This document shows, in pieces, positions 7,660 to 15,702 of a stretch of DNA of 29,807 nt (position 1 is the first letter of the stretch; the number at the start of each line of letters is the position of its first letter). The stretch is taken from contig DBMJ01000002.1 in the NCBI GenBank assembly GCA_002298125.1, forward strand, positions 1-29,807. Direction: 5' to 3'. A program made the translations under genes and the position numbers. The notes under the pieces are model-generated. The model did no database searches. It was not told the origin of the DNA and saw only the letters and a list, made by a program, of their open reading frames with translations. Source of the stretch: Clostridium sp. UBA701. GTDB lineage: Bacteria; Bacillota; Clostridia; Clostridiales; Clostridiaceae.

Positions 7660-8601
7660 GTGTTTAATCATATTATTGGGCATGAGAAACATAAAGAGAA
7701 TATAATTAGTTCTATAAAAAGAGGCATGTTTTCACATGCCCATATTTTTTCAGGTGAAGATGGTATAGGTAAAAGTCTTCTGGCAAGGGCTACTGCACTT
7801 ATGCTCATGGGGAAGGAAGAAGATAAGCCCTATGCAGACATAATTGAATACAGAGTAGAGAAGGATAAAAAAAGTATTGGAGTGGAGCAGATTCGCGGTC
7901 TCATAGAAGAGATAAACAAGAAGCCCTTTGAGGGGGACAAAAAGGTAGTAATCCTATATGAAGGGGATAAGCTCACAGAGCAGGCACAAAACACTCTTTT
8001 AAAAACCATTGAGGAACCTCCGGCAGGGGTTTTTATTATTATCCTTTGCGAAAATACAGAAGCTCTATTAGATACAATAAAATCTAGATGCCAAATTCAT
8101 AAGCTTCAGTATCTTACAGTGGCGGAGATAGAGGAGTTTCTTTGCGCCAAATATGCAGCTTTGCCTAAGGATAAGGTGGAACTCTTATCAGCCTTTAGTG
8201 GAGGGGTTCCAGGAAAGGCACAGCGCTTGATAGAGGATAAAACCTTCCAGGATATAAGAGAGGGCGCACTACTGGTCCTTAAGCTAGCAGCCTACGGTGA
8301 AGAAGGTCATGGGGAACAGCTGGAAAAATTCTTTAATAAGTATAAGAACTCTTGGGAAGAGATATTTGATTGGACAACATCCTTTATTAGAGATGTGATG
8401 ATATATAAAGAAATTGGAAAGGAAGCCTTATTGCTTAACCGGGATAAATATACAGATATAAAAGCTATATCTGACAGGTTTTCTTTTAGCAAATTAAATG
8501 GTATTATAGAAATGATTAGTGATACCCGAATTAAGCTATATAGAAACGTAAATCCTGCCCTTACCTTTGATAGATTATTGTGGAAGCTGCAGGAGTTATA
8601 G
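7660..8601 (+). CDS. holB: DNA polymerase III delta-prime subunit (clamp loader)
   Basis: A 313-aa AAA+ protein of the clamp loader. It has a P-loop-like GEDGIGKS (33-40), the HAHIFSGEDG stretch, QAQNTLLKTIEEPP (the sensor/linker region highly conserved in delta-prime) and SRCQ. The zinc module CxxC..CxxC that follows the first helix in many HolB proteins is absent: residues 55-70 read as charged sequence without cysteine. I recall this as common in clostridial HolB. Translation starts at GTG (7660) behind AAGGGAGG. The neighbours darA, ricT and tmk fit the Firmicutes order; yaaR, found between darA and holB in Bacillus, is missing here. Confidence 0.92.
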   Translation: MFNHIIGHEKHKENIISSIKRGMFSHAHIFSGEDGIGKSLLARATALMLMGKEEDKPYADIIEYRVEKDKKSIGVEQIRGLIEEINKKPFEGDKKVVILYEGDKLTEQAQNTLLKTIEEPPAGVFIIILCENTEALLDTIKSRCQIHKLQYLTVAEIEEFLCAKYAALPKDKVELLSAFSGGVPGKAQRLIEDKTFQDIREGALLVLKLAAYGEEGHGEQLEKFFNKYKNSWEEIFDWTTSFIRDVMIYKEIGKEALLLNRDKYTDIKAISDRFSFSKLNGIIEMISDTRIKLYRNVNPALTFDRLLWKLQEL

Positions 8602-8619
8602 AATAAGAGGAGGATATAG

Positions 8620-9531
8620 ATGGTTACAGTGGTTGGCATTAGATTTAAGAAAGCCGGAAAGATATATTATTTCGATCCCGGTGATTTAAATATATGTAGC
8701 GGAGTTAATGTTATTGTTGAAACTGCCCGCGGTATAGAATTTGGTGAGTGTGTTGTGGGACCTAAGCAGATTTCAGAGGAGGATATAGTCTCACCCTTAA
8801 AGGCTGTATTAAGACTTGCCACTTATGAGGATACTACAAAACACGAGCAAAATATTGCAAAGGAAAAGGAAGCCTTTATCATCTGTCTTGATAAGATTAA
8901 TCAGCATAACTTAGTTATGAAGCTTATTGATGTGGAATACACTTTTGATAATAATAAGGTGATATTTTATTTTACTGCTGACGGCAGGGTGGACTTTAGA
9001 GAGCTGGTAAAGGATCTGGCTACGGTATTTAGGACAAGAATAGAGCTGCGTCAGATTGGAGTAAGAGATGAAGCTAAGATGGTTGGTGGACTTGGACCCT
9101 GTGGAAGACCAATGTGCTGCTCCAGCTTTCTTGGAGACTTTGCTCCAGTTTCAATAAAGATGGCAAAGGAACAGAATCTGTCACTAAATCCTACTAAGAT
9201 ATCTGGCATCTGCGGAAGACTTATGTGCTGCTTAAATTATGAACAAAGCACCTATGAGGATATCCGAAAGAGGCTGCCAAGAGTAGGGTCACAGGTAGAT
9301 ACGCCCTTTGGAAGAGGAGAAGTAATATCTAACAGTGTGGTAAAGGAAGCTGTAAGAGTTAAGATAACCACTAAAGAAGGAGAAGAGCTTCTAAAAGACG
9401 TAGAAATTGAAGATTTAACACTGATTTCCGGCGGATATGAAGGGATAATTGATGAAGATGACATCAAAATTGAATTAGATAGCGTAGATGTAGATGTTAA
9501 TGAAATTAAGGAACTATTCAAGGAAAACTAA
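8620..9531 (+). CDS. ricT: RicT (YaaT, PSP1-domain) subunit of the RNase Y specificity complex
   Basis: A 303-aa PSP1 family protein. In B. subtilis RicT joins RicA and RicF in a [4Fe-4S] Y-complex that directs RNase Y and influences sporulation and competence. The six core cysteines are visible in two related motifs: Cys161, Cys166, Cys167 in GPCGRPMCCSSF, and Cys198, Cys203, Cys204 in GICGRLMCCLNYE. The C-terminal tail (about 275-303) is acidic. The ATG at 8620 lies 7 nt after GAGGAGG. The gene follows holB by 18 nt and is followed by an HMA-like gene after 11 nt, so it is in the middle of the operon. ricA and ricF are not in the window. Confidence 0.94.
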   Translation: MVTVVGIRFKKAGKIYYFDPGDLNICSGVNVIVETARGIEFGECVVGPKQISEEDIVSPLKAVLRLATYEDTTKHEQNIAKEKEAFIICLDKINQHNLVMKLIDVEYTFDNNKVIFYFTADGRVDFRELVKDLATVFRTRIELRQIGVRDEAKMVGGLGPCGRPMCCSSFLGDFAPVSIKMAKEQNLSLNPTKISGICGRLMCCLNYEQSTYEDIRKRLPRVGSQVDTPFGRGEVISNSVVKEAVRVKITTKEGEELLKDVEIEDLTLISGGYEGIIDEDDIKIELDSVDVDVNEIKELFKEN

Positions 9532-9542
9532 GGGGGATCCGT

Positions 9543-9746
9543 ATGAAAACAGTATTTAGGATAAGCAACCTTCGAAGTTCAGAGGATGTAAACAAGCTAA
9601 GGAAGGCTATAGCAAAACATGAAGGAGTAATAGCTTGCCAAATAAGCAAAGAGAAACAGGAAATCAGTATAGTATATGACAGCTATTTTGTAACAGATGA
9701 GGTCCTTGTGGATTCTTTGGAGGAAATGGGATATACTGTTCTCTAA
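9543..9746 (+). CDS. Small HMA-like (ferredoxin-fold) protein without the CxxC metal motif
   Basis: A 67-aa protein with the beta-alpha-beta-beta-alpha-beta rhythm of heavy-metal-associated domains: FRISNLRSSEDVNKLRKAI, then GVIACQISKEKQEISIVYD, then TDEVLVDSLEEMGYTVL. The metal-binding CxxC normally found in the first loop is replaced by NLRSSED, and its only cysteine (Cys32) is elsewhere, so copper transfer is unlikely. The ribosome site AGGGGG lies 7 nt before the ATG. It sits 11 nt after ricT and appears to close that operon. The role is unknown. Confidence 0.72.
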   Translation: MKTVFRISNLRSSEDVNKLRKAIAKHEGVIACQISKEKQEISIVYDSYFVTDEVLVDSLEEMGYTVL

Positions 9747-9826
9747 ATAATAACTTTAAAATTATAGCAAAATATGATAGAATACAAATTGGACAAGTTG
9801 TTCAATAATTTAAGGAGGTGTTTTAC

Positions 9827-9997
9827 ATGGCATATAAAATAACTGACGCTTGTGTTAGCTGTGGTGCTTGTGCTCCAGAATGTCCAGTTAACTGCATAAG
9901 TCAAGGAGACACTCAATTCGTTATCGACGAAAACGCATGTATCGAATGTGGAAACTGTGCTAATGTTTGCCCAGTAGGAGCTCCTGTTCAAGAATAA
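9827..9997 (+). CDS. 2[4Fe-4S] ferredoxin
   Basis: A 56-aa clostridial-type ferredoxin. Two cluster motifs are intact: Cys9, Cys12, Cys15 with Cys19-Pro, and Cys38, Cys41, Cys44 with Cys48-Pro; by the usual crossover rule each final cysteine serves the other cluster. An extra Cys23 is present. It carries electrons in fermentation (pyruvate:ferredoxin oxidoreductase, hydrogenase), in the cytosol. AAGGAGG is 8 nt before the ATG and a terminator follows 11 nt after the stop, so it is a separate short unit. The bases TATGATAGAAT (9773-9783) just upstream may be its -10 region. The same GCAAAA(A)TATGATAGAAT string occurs before motA. Confidence 0.96.
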   Translation: MAYKITDACVSCGACAPECPVNCISQGDTQFVIDENACIECGNCANVCPVGAPVQE

Positions 9998-10007
9998 TAC
10001 ATGACTA

Positions 10008-10042
10008 AAAAGATCACCAGGAGGTATCCGGTGGTCTTTTTT
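10008..10042 (+). terminator. Terminator of the ferredoxin gene
   Basis: AAAAGATCACC pairs with GGTGGTCTTTT (one G-U) around a loop of about 12 nt, followed by TTATATT. Confidence 0.9.
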
Positions 10043-10278
10043 ATATTATAGGAATTTATAAAAGTTAATAGTTGATGATAGTTATCACAACACATTATAC
10101 ATAGAACATATATAAAGCTTGCTTTCCTATAGAAATATAGTTTAGAGTCTCTACCCAAGCTTTCATATAATTACTAGTAGAAATATGTTTTTAGCTATGT
10201 TAATATATAATTTGATTATAAATAGATAATAGTTATATGTAAAATACTACAAAATATGGCATAGGAAGAAGGATTAAG
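10043..10278. other. AT-rich intergenic region with a nested inverted repeat
   Basis: No gene was found here. At 10114-10121 and 10156-10163 the perfect arms AAAGCTTG and CAAGCTTT enclose a short hairpin CTATA-GAAA-TATAG (10127-10140) and a second small palindrome TAGAGTCTCTA (10143-10153). No T-tract follows, so it is not an ordinary terminator. TTGATT (10212-10217) may be part of the promoter for the next gene, but no clear -10 partner is seen. Confidence 0.4.
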
Positions 10279-11229
10279 ATGAGGGGATGTAAATATTACC
10301 ACAATAATAAAAGAGTGGTAGTCGCTCTTTCTATACTAGCAGCAGTACTGATTACAGTTTTAATAGCACTCTATACCTATAATAAGATAGGGCCCCTAAG
10401 TAAAGGGAGCTCACAAGCTGCTGCAGTGTCAAGTGTTAACAATGCAGTGGCTGTGAATTCAAAGGCAGAACAGAAAAAGCCCCAAAAGGACTATAGTAAG
10501 CTTAAGGAGAATATAATGGCCTACCTTAACAATCAAGAAGGCAAATATTCAGTATATTTTTATAGCATAAATACAGGCGGAGAAATAAATATAAATGCTG
10601 ATGAGGAGTTTATTGCAGCCAGTACCATAAAATTTCCTATAAACCTGTATCTTTACACAAAATTCATGTCTGGAGAGCTTTCTCCTGATGATAAGATGAC
10701 CTATGAAGATCAAGATTATGAAGAAGGTACAGGAGACATTCAATATGGCAAAAAGGGTGAAAGCTATACTTTGGGTGACTTATCTACTAGATCCATAGTA
10801 GATAGTGACAATGTAGCCATCAATATGCTGATAAGACTGCTTGGTAGGAGCAACATATATGACTATAGGGATAAGATTGCAGGTCATGCTATAAATAGAA
10901 GTGGAAACTATTCTACCCCTAGAGAAATGGGAGAATATTTAAAGGAAGCCATAAGGCTTCAAAAGGCTTATCCAGGTAAGGTTGACAAGTTATTTGATGA
11001 TATGAAGCATACCATATTTAATGATAGACTTCCTGCAAAGCTGCCTCAGAGTGTGGAGGTGGCCCATAAGATAGGTACACAGGTGAGTGCTGTACACGAC
11101 ATTGGCGTAGTATATGGGGACAATCCATATATTATTGCAGTGATGTCTAAGGACGTAAATGAGGATGTGGCACCAGAGGTTATCGCAACTATTAATAAAA
11201 TGGTATTTGATTTTGAAAACAGTAAGTAA
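10279..11229 (+). CDS. Membrane-anchored serine hydrolase, beta-lactamase/PBP fold
   Basis: A 316-aa protein with an N-terminal membrane anchor (about 12-34), a Ser/Ala/Lys-rich linker (40-75) and a class A beta-lactamase-like domain. The three penicillin-fold motifs are present: Ser115-x-x-Lys118 in AASTIKF, Ser176-Asp-Asn178, and Lys264-Ile-Gly-Thr267 in place of KTG. The omega-loop Glu motif of true class A beta-lactamases (ExxLN) is not evident, so it is probably a DD-peptidase-like or cell-wall modifying enzyme, not a resistance gene, though this is not certain. It acts outside the membrane. AGAAGGA precedes the ATG and a strong terminator follows, so it is monocistronic. Confidence 0.82.
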   Translation: MRGCKYYHNNKRVVVALSILAAVLITVLIALYTYNKIGPLSKGSSQAAAVSSVNNAVAVNSKAEQKKPQKDYSKLKENIMAYLNNQEGKYSVYFYSINTGGEININADEEFIAASTIKFPINLYLYTKFMSGELSPDDKMTYEDQDYEEGTGDIQYGKKGESYTLGDLSTRSIVDSDNVAINMLIRLLGRSNIYDYRDKIAGHAINRSGNYSTPREMGEYLKEAIRLQKAYPGKVDKLFDDMKHTIFNDRLPAKLPQSVEVAHKIGTQVSAVHDIGVVYGDNPYIIAVMSKDVNEDVAPEVIATINKMVFDFENSK

Positions 11230-11234
11230 AAAGG

Positions 11235-11285
11235 GGGATGTTGCACAACTAACGAAATAGTTTTGCAACATCCCAATTTATTTTT
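11235..11285 (+). terminator. Terminator of the serine hydrolase gene
   Basis: GGGATGTTGCA pairs perfectly with TGCAACATCCC (11264-11274); an inner AACTA/TAGTT extends it. AATTTATTTTTTATT follows. Confidence 0.9.
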
Positions 11286-11289
11286 TATT

Positions 11290-11475
11290 GCTGCTTTGTT
11301 TTTATCTAGCTATTTAATTATATTTAACAAAATGAGTTTTTCAGTGGCTTCGTCAATTCCTTGGTTTTTATAGTACCTAGGGCCAATTCGTCTCTGGAAG
11401 CCGACTCTTTATAAAACCTTGTTTGAACTAATAAATGGTATATTGATATGGACTACACCTTAATTTTATTTGCTG
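11290..11475 (-). other. Gene-free stretch with coding-like minus-strand text, possible relic
   Basis: No start with a ribosome site was found. On the minus strand, two overlapping frames between about 11420 and 11310 read like worn coding text (for example FYKESASRDELALGTIKTK in one frame and GFQRRIGPRYYKNQGIDEA in another), both cut by stops. This could be a decayed 3' end of a gene or chance. No terminator for the leftward neighbour was seen. Confidence 0.25.
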
Positions 11476-12021
11476 TTATTTGGTCTTATGAATAAGCTCA
11501 GTAAGCTTCTCAGTAATATAGGACTTTATCTCACTTTCACCTATATAGGTACTGTCATCTATATCTGAGGGCTTAACTCTAAAGAAATTTATAATAAGCT
11601 TGTTATCCATAATAAGGTATTCCTCTAGAGACATGGGAGAAAACATTACCTCTAGCTCTTCAAAGGCACAGGAAGAGTAGAGTTTATTTAAGCTCTCTCT
11701 TACATCCTCTAAATTGAGTTTTTTAATGGGTTTTACCATAGCAGCTGTATACTCCAAATCCTCCATCATCCAAAGGTTGTTATTATAAAATCTTCCTTCC
11801 TTTCTATTGGCAGCGGAGAAAGGTTCCCTATTGGTTACTGCACTTAGAGCACGTCTTACAGATTCTGCATTAAATTCATGGTCATATACAAGTGACAGTG
11901 CGGGCATAGCAGTAACATCATTTATAAACACCTCTGAAACCTTTTCCTTATCATTAGTGGCCTGCCAAAAATACAATAGTGCTTCAACCGCCTCTAAGTT
12001 TACCTTTATACTACCTATCAT
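11476..12021 (-). CDS. Conserved-looking hypothetical protein, 181 aa
   Basis: I do not recognise this family with certainty. The product is soluble, acidic, without signal peptide, membrane helix or cysteine cluster (one Cys at about 118). It begins IGSIKVNLEAVEALLYFWQATNDKEKVSE and is predicted mostly helical, with a central Asn-rich stretch (REPFSAANRKEGRFYNNNLW). GGAAGGA lies 7 nt before the ATG, supporting a real gene, and the bases code consistently along the frame. It stands alone between the serine hydrolase and motA, pointing away from motA. No function is proposed. Confidence 0.72.
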   Translation of the reverse strand: MIGSIKVNLEAVEALLYFWQATNDKEKVSEVFINDVTAMPALSLVYDHEFNAESVRRALSAVTNREPFSAANRKEGRFYNNNLWMMEDLEYTAAMVKPIKKLNLEDVRESLNKLYSSCAFEELEVMFSPMSLEEYLIMDNKLIINFFRVKPSDIDDSTYIGESEIKSYITEKLTELIHKTK

Positions 12022-12321
12022 ATATATCCTTCCTTCCAGTAAAAATTATTTAATCAGCATACAGCAATATTGTATCAAAGTCCATGAAAAATGTCTAAGT
12101 TTCACTTTAGTATGCGATATTTTATTACGAATAATTACTATAGAAAATAATAGTTAAACCAAGCTTTGATTACATAAATTAAGAAAAACAGACAACAAAG
12201 GATATAAACACACAAAATAAGGATAAATATCTTGCTAATTAGATTTTTTAATTCATGCAAAAATATGATAGAATTGACACATGTTAATAAAATGTGAACT
12301 TAATAGCTCTGGAGGTTTAAT
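12022..12321. promoter_or_regulatory. Divergent intergenic region upstream of motA
   Basis: About 300 AT-rich bases between the leftward hypothetical gene and motA. An exact TTGACA (12274-12279) has only a weak partner 17 nt on. GCAAAAATATGATAGAAT (12258-12275), nearly the string found upstream of the ferredoxin gene, may hold a -10 (TATGAT or TAGAAT). No sigma-D flagellar promoter (TAAA..GCCGATAA) was seen. GGAGG precedes the motA ATG by 7 nt. No RNA gene was recognised. Confidence 0.4.
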
Positions 12322-13110
12322 ATGCTAGTTGGAATTGGATTGTTAGTGGGATTTGTATCATTAATCGCAGCGTTTTTGTTAGAAGGTGGACATGCCACTG
12401 CCTTGCTTGAACCAACGGCTGCTTTAATAGTTTTTGGGGGAACTATAGGTGCTGTTGTAGTAAGTTCTGCAGCAGAGGATTTAAAGAGGCTGCCTGGAAT
12501 ATTTAAAACTATTTTTGGCAAACAAAAAAATGATTTGGCAGAACAGGTGCTGTTTTTTAAGGAACTATCCTTTAAAACCAGAAAAAATGGAATACTTAGT
12601 CTTGAAGCAGAGCTTACAACCATGAACGATAAGGAGGATTTCGTTAAAAAGGGACTTCAGCTCGTTGTTGATGGTGTTGAGGGTCAGACAGTAAGAAATA
12701 TAATGGAACTGCAGCAGGAGATTATCTCCGAGAGACACAGGGAGGGTGCAGCATTATTTGAGGCAGCTGGAGGCTTTGCTCCTACCATGGGAATTATCGG
12801 TACAGTTATGGGACTGGTACACGTACTTGGCAATTTAAGTGACCCAGGCTCCCTTGGTCCAAAGATTGCGGTGGCTTTTATTGCAACACTTTATGGAGTT
12901 GCATCGGCAAACCTGCTTTGGCTTCCAATAGCTGCTAAGCTAAAAAATATGGACAAGATTGAAATGAAGGAAAAGACTCTTATTTTAGAGGCCATATTAT
13001 ATATACAAGAGGGTGTAAATCCAAACACCTTAAGTGAAAAGCTTAAGAGCTTCTTAAACCCTAAGGAGCTTGCTAAGCTGGAGCAGCTGGATAAGGGGGT
13101 ACAGCAATGA
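12322..13110 (+). CDS. motA: Flagellar stator protein MotA
   Basis: A 262-aa membrane protein of the MotA/ExbB family with four helices: two near the N-terminus (about 2-20 and 30-50), a large cytoplasmic loop (about 55-145) that contacts the rotor, and two more around APTMGIIGTVMGLVHVLG and AVAFIATLYGVASANLLWLP. With MotB it forms the ion-driven stator that turns the flagellum. Order, size and motifs match B. subtilis MotA. Its stop overlaps the motB start by 4 nt (ATGA), giving translational coupling. No other flagellar genes are in the window. Proton versus sodium use cannot be decided reliably from sequence alone. Confidence 0.93.
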   Translation: MLVGIGLLVGFVSLIAAFLLEGGHATALLEPTAALIVFGGTIGAVVVSSAAEDLKRLPGIFKTIFGKQKNDLAEQVLFFKELSFKTRKNGILSLEAELTTMNDKEDFVKKGLQLVVDGVEGQTVRNIMELQQEIISERHREGAALFEAAGGFAPTMGIIGTVMGLVHVLGNLSDPGSLGPKIAVAFIATLYGVASANLLWLPIAAKLKNMDKIEMKEKTLILEAILYIQEGVNPNTLSEKLKSFLNPKELAKLEQLDKGVQQ

Positions 13111-13889
13111 AGAAGGCTCCTGAAAAAGAACCTAATCACGAGCGTTGGCTTCTGACTTATTCTGATCTTATTACATTACTGATGATATTCTTTGTAATAA
13201 TGTATGCTTCAGGAAACGTTGATGCCCAAAAATACAAGCAGCTATCTGACTCCTTTAGAATAGCCATGGGTAGTGGAAATAGCGGCGGAGGCATAGGTAA
13301 TGGTGCAGGGAACAATCTTATAGGAACAGATTCCCTATTACCTTCCACAGATACTAAAAATAATGATACTTCAGGTAATGCATCAGGGGGAGGGGCTCAG
13401 GTAGAGAAAGATAAGCTTCAAGATGTTAAGGGTAAGGTGGATGAATTTATTAAAGAAAACAACCTAGAAAACAGTGCAACTACTCAGATTGCAGATAGAG
13501 GTCTTGTTATTTCCCTTAAGGAAACTCTGGTATTTGACACTGCCAGCGCAGATATAAGACCTGAAAGCAGGGTTAAGCTCATAGAACTAGGTAAAATTTT
13601 AAATAAGCTGGATAACTATATCAGGGTGGAGGGCCATACTGATAATCTGCCTATAAAAAACGAAAAGTTTCAGTCTAACTGGGAGCTTTCCGTAATCAGG
13701 GCTACTAATGTAACTAATATGCTAATTACTGATTCTCATGTTGAACCTAAGCGATTGGCCTCTGTTGGATATGGTGAGTACAGGCCTGTTGCAGATAACA
13801 AGACCCCAGAGGGAAGAAGTAAGAACAGAAGAGTTGATATAGTTTTAATGGATAGTAAGTTTAATTCCGTAGAAAATACTAGTAATTAG
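13107..13889 (+). CDS. motB: Flagellar stator protein MotB
   Basis: A 260-aa protein with a short cytoplasmic tail, one membrane helix (about 18-35) bearing the ion-carrying Asp20 in LTYSDLITLLMIFFVIMYAS, a Gly/Asn/Ser-rich linker (about 50-95), and a C-terminal OmpA-like peptidoglycan-binding domain. The latter shows VEGHTDNLP, NWELSVIRAT and the closing GRSKNRRVDIVL. It anchors the stator to the wall while MotA contacts the rotor. It overlaps motA by 4 nt and is followed directly by a terminator, so the operon is just motAB. The low-complexity linker is longer than in B. subtilis MotB. Confidence 0.94.
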   Translation: MKKAPEKEPNHERWLLTYSDLITLLMIFFVIMYASGNVDAQKYKQLSDSFRIAMGSGNSGGGIGNGAGNNLIGTDSLLPSTDTKNNDTSGNASGGGAQVEKDKLQDVKGKVDEFIKENNLENSATTQIADRGLVISLKETLVFDTASADIRPESRVKLIELGKILNKLDNYIRVEGHTDNLPIKNEKFQSNWELSVIRATNVTNMLITDSHVEPKRLASVGYGEYRPVADNKTPEGRSKNRRVDIVLMDSKFNSVENTSN

Positions 13890-13893
13890 AAAG

Positions 13894-13920
13894 AAATCGG
13901 CGTAACTGCCGATTTTTATT
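13894..13920 (+). terminator. Terminator of motAB
   Basis: AAATCGGC (13894-13901) and GCCGATTT (13908-13915) form a perfect stem with a 6-nt loop, followed by TTATT. Confidence 0.9.
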
Positions 13921-13998
13921 ATGCATAAGCTGCAGTTTAGGTTATAATATTAAGGATTAAAGATAGCAATAGTGTAAATATATAAGGATGTGATTACT

Positions 13999-14736
13999 AT
14001 GGTAAATCTTAGAGAGGATGAAACCCTTGATGATCTTCAGTTAAAGGGAATAAAAGTGATACAGAAAAAGCAAGGTTTTCGTTTTGGGGTAGATGCGGTA
14101 TTACTAGCAAATTTTGCCCGGGTAAAAAAGCACCACAGTGTTATAGATCTATGCAGCGGCACTGGTATAATACCTTTCATTTTAGCAGGTAAAACTGAGG
14201 CTTCTAAGATTACAGGATTAGAAATTCAGCCAGGAATGGTAGAAATGGCTCAAAGGACAATAGATTACAATAGCTTAGGAAATCGTGTTGACATGGTACA
14301 GGGTGATTTAAGGGATATGGTGCTTTTAAGCAGACTTCAAAGGGCAGACGTAGTAACAGTTAATCCACCCTATAAGCTGCATAATTCTGGACTAATAAAT
14401 CCCCTCAGTGAAGAGGCTATAGCACGGCATGAGGTGCTATGTAGTCTAGAGGATGTAATTGCAGCTTGTAGAAAGCTATTAAAGGATAATGGAAGAATGT
14501 ATATGGTTCATCGCCCTGAGAGAATGGTAGACATTCTATGCATTATGAGAAAATATAAAATTGAGCCAAAGGCAATAAGACTAGTTCATCCTTCCGTAAG
14601 TAAAGCCCCCAATATTATGCTCATAGAGGGACAGAGGGACGGAGGAGCTTATCTAAAATGGGAGCCGCCATTATATATTCACAATGAGGACGGGAGTTAT
14701 ACAGAGGAAATTGAGAAAATCTATGGAAGGGGATGA
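13999..14736 (+). CDS. trmN6: tRNA1(Val) adenine-37 N6-methyltransferase-like (YabB/TrmN6)
   Basis: A 245-aa SAM-dependent methyltransferase. It has the SAM-binding DLCSGTGIIPFILAGK and the catalytic NPPY (122-125) typical of N6-adenine methyltransferases, followed by KLHNSGLINPLSEEAIARHE, characteristic of the TrmN6/YabB group. It precedes rsmI, as yabB precedes yabC in B. subtilis. The frame opens at GTG 13990, but AAGGA (13984-13988) touches that codon and is well placed for the ATG at 13999. The stop overlaps the next frame. The substrate is inferred from the E. coli homologue; the Firmicutes enzymes may modify another RNA. Confidence 0.88.
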   Translation: MVNLREDETLDDLQLKGIKVIQKKQGFRFGVDAVLLANFARVKKHHSVIDLCSGTGIIPFILAGKTEASKITGLEIQPGMVEMAQRTIDYNSLGNRVDMVQGDLRDMVLLSRLQRADVVTVNPPYKLHNSGLINPLSEEAIARHEVLCSLEDVIAACRKLLKDNGRMYMVHRPERMVDILCIMRKYKIEPKAIRLVHPSVSKAPNIMLIEGQRDGGAYLKWEPPLYIHNEDGSYTEEIEKIYGRG

Positions 14737-14741
14737 TGTCT

Positions 14742-15584
14742 ATGAGTGGTAAGCTATATCTAGTGCCTACACCCATAGGAAATCTAAAGGATATAACCTT
14801 GAGAGCTTTAGAAGTAATAGAGCAGGCAGATTTAATAGCCGCAGAGGATACAAGACAAACCCTAAAGCTTTTAAATCATTATGATATAAAAAAGCCCCTA
14901 ATTAGCTATCATCAGCATAATGAGCAGGGTAAGAGCATGGAAATAATAGATAAGCTTAAAGAGGGTTTAAGCATTGCTCTTGTGACGGATGCAGGTACAC
15001 CAGGAATATCTGATCCTGGGGCTGTTATAGTAAAAAAGTGTATTGAAGAGGGCTTGAAATTTGAAGTTCTGCCTGGAGCTACGGCAATAACCACCGCCCT
15101 TGTGTACTCTGGTCTTGATACTACAGGTTTCATTTTTAAGGGCTTTATTCCAAGAGGAAGCAAGGAGAGAAGCGAATTTTTGGAGGGTTTATGCAATGAA
15201 AGAGATACTCTGGTGTTTTATGAAGCTCCACATAGACTTAGAAGCACTCTTCAATATCTTCTTGATAGCTTAGGAAATAGAGAAATAGCAATTTGCAGAG
15301 AGCTTACAAAACGCTATGAGGAGATAATCAGGCTATCAATTGCTGGGGCTATAGAACACTACAACAAGGTTGAGCCTAGAGGGGAATATGTGCTGGTAGT
15401 GGCAGGTAAGAGTCTCGAGAAAATTGAAGCAGAACAGAAGGAAAAGTGGGAAAATATGTCTGTTGAACAGCATATTATTATGTACATGGAAGCAGGTCTA
15501 TCCAAAAAAGATGCAGTTAAACTTGTAGCAAAGGAAAGGAATGTGTCAAAATCCATAATTTATAAGCACTCCTTGGGGTTGTAA
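14742..15584 (+). CDS. rsmI: 16S rRNA (cytidine-1402 2'-O)-methyltransferase RsmI
   Basis: A 280-aa tetrapyrrole-methylase-fold enzyme that methylates the ribose of C1402 in 16S rRNA. The start LYLVPTPIGNLKDITLRALE, the motif AAEDTRQTLKLL, the SAM-binding VTDAGTPGISDPG and the YEAPHRL segment are diagnostic of RsmI. The C-terminal extension (about 225-280, LSKKDAVKLVAKERNVSKS) is the usual helical one. ATGs at 14733 and 14736 lie too near the site AAGGGG (14727-14732); the ATG at 14742, 9 nt downstream, fits. It is cotranscribed with trmN6. The promoter of the next gene overlaps its stop codon. Confidence 0.94.
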   Translation: MSGKLYLVPTPIGNLKDITLRALEVIEQADLIAAEDTRQTLKLLNHYDIKKPLISYHQHNEQGKSMEIIDKLKEGLSIALVTDAGTPGISDPGAVIVKKCIEEGLKFEVLPGATAITTALVYSGLDTTGFIFKGFIPRGSKERSEFLEGLCNERDTLVFYEAPHRLRSTLQYLLDSLGNREIAICRELTKRYEEIIRLSIAGAIEHYNKVEPRGEYVLVVAGKSLEKIEAEQKEKWENMSVEQHIIMYMEAGLSKKDAVKLVAKERNVSKSIIYKHSLGL

Positions 15585-15607
15585 TTTGTTTATTTAAGCA
15601 ATATAAT
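15579..15607 (+). promoter_or_regulatory. Sigma-A promoter of the NlpC/P60 gene
   Basis: TTGTAA (15579-15584, overlapping the rsmI stop) and an exact TATAAT (15602-15607) are 17 nt apart. The transcript would begin near 15614, giving an untranslated leader of about 120 nt. Confidence 0.7.
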
Positions 15608-15621
15608 ATAACACAAGGGGG

Positions 15622-15702
15622 AAGCCATTTTCCTAATAAGTGTACAAGCTTACTGCAAATAGTGTTTTGCAGAGGCCTGACCTAAGGTTTCAGATATGGC
15701 TT
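15622..15702 (+). promoter_or_regulatory. Structured 5' leader (four-way-junction type) of the NlpC/P60 gene
   Basis: The arms AAGCCAT (15622-15628) and ATGGCTT (15696-15702) can form a 7-bp closing stem around three hairpins: TAAG/CTTA (15637-15652), a perfect 7-bp CTGCAAA/TTTGCAG (15653-15672) directly abutting it, and CTGACC/GG-TCAG with a two-base bulge (15677-15693). The ribosome site AAGGTGGTG (15717) lies just beyond, and no T-tract follows, so translational control is more likely than attenuation. In Clostridia such genes often carry a c-di-AMP (ydaO) riboswitch, but I do not see its conserved core. Not assigned to a known class. Confidence 0.5.

Noticed and set aside
10279..11229. 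Antibiotic-resistance beta-lactamase
   Set aside because: SxxK, SDN and a KIG motif are present, but the class A omega-loop Glu motif is not evident and no mobile element is nearby, so a wall enzyme is more likely.
15622..15702. ydaO (c-di-AMP) or GEMM (c-di-GMP) riboswitch
   Set aside because: Expected from the gene type, but the conserved core sequences of these classes could not be found by eye.
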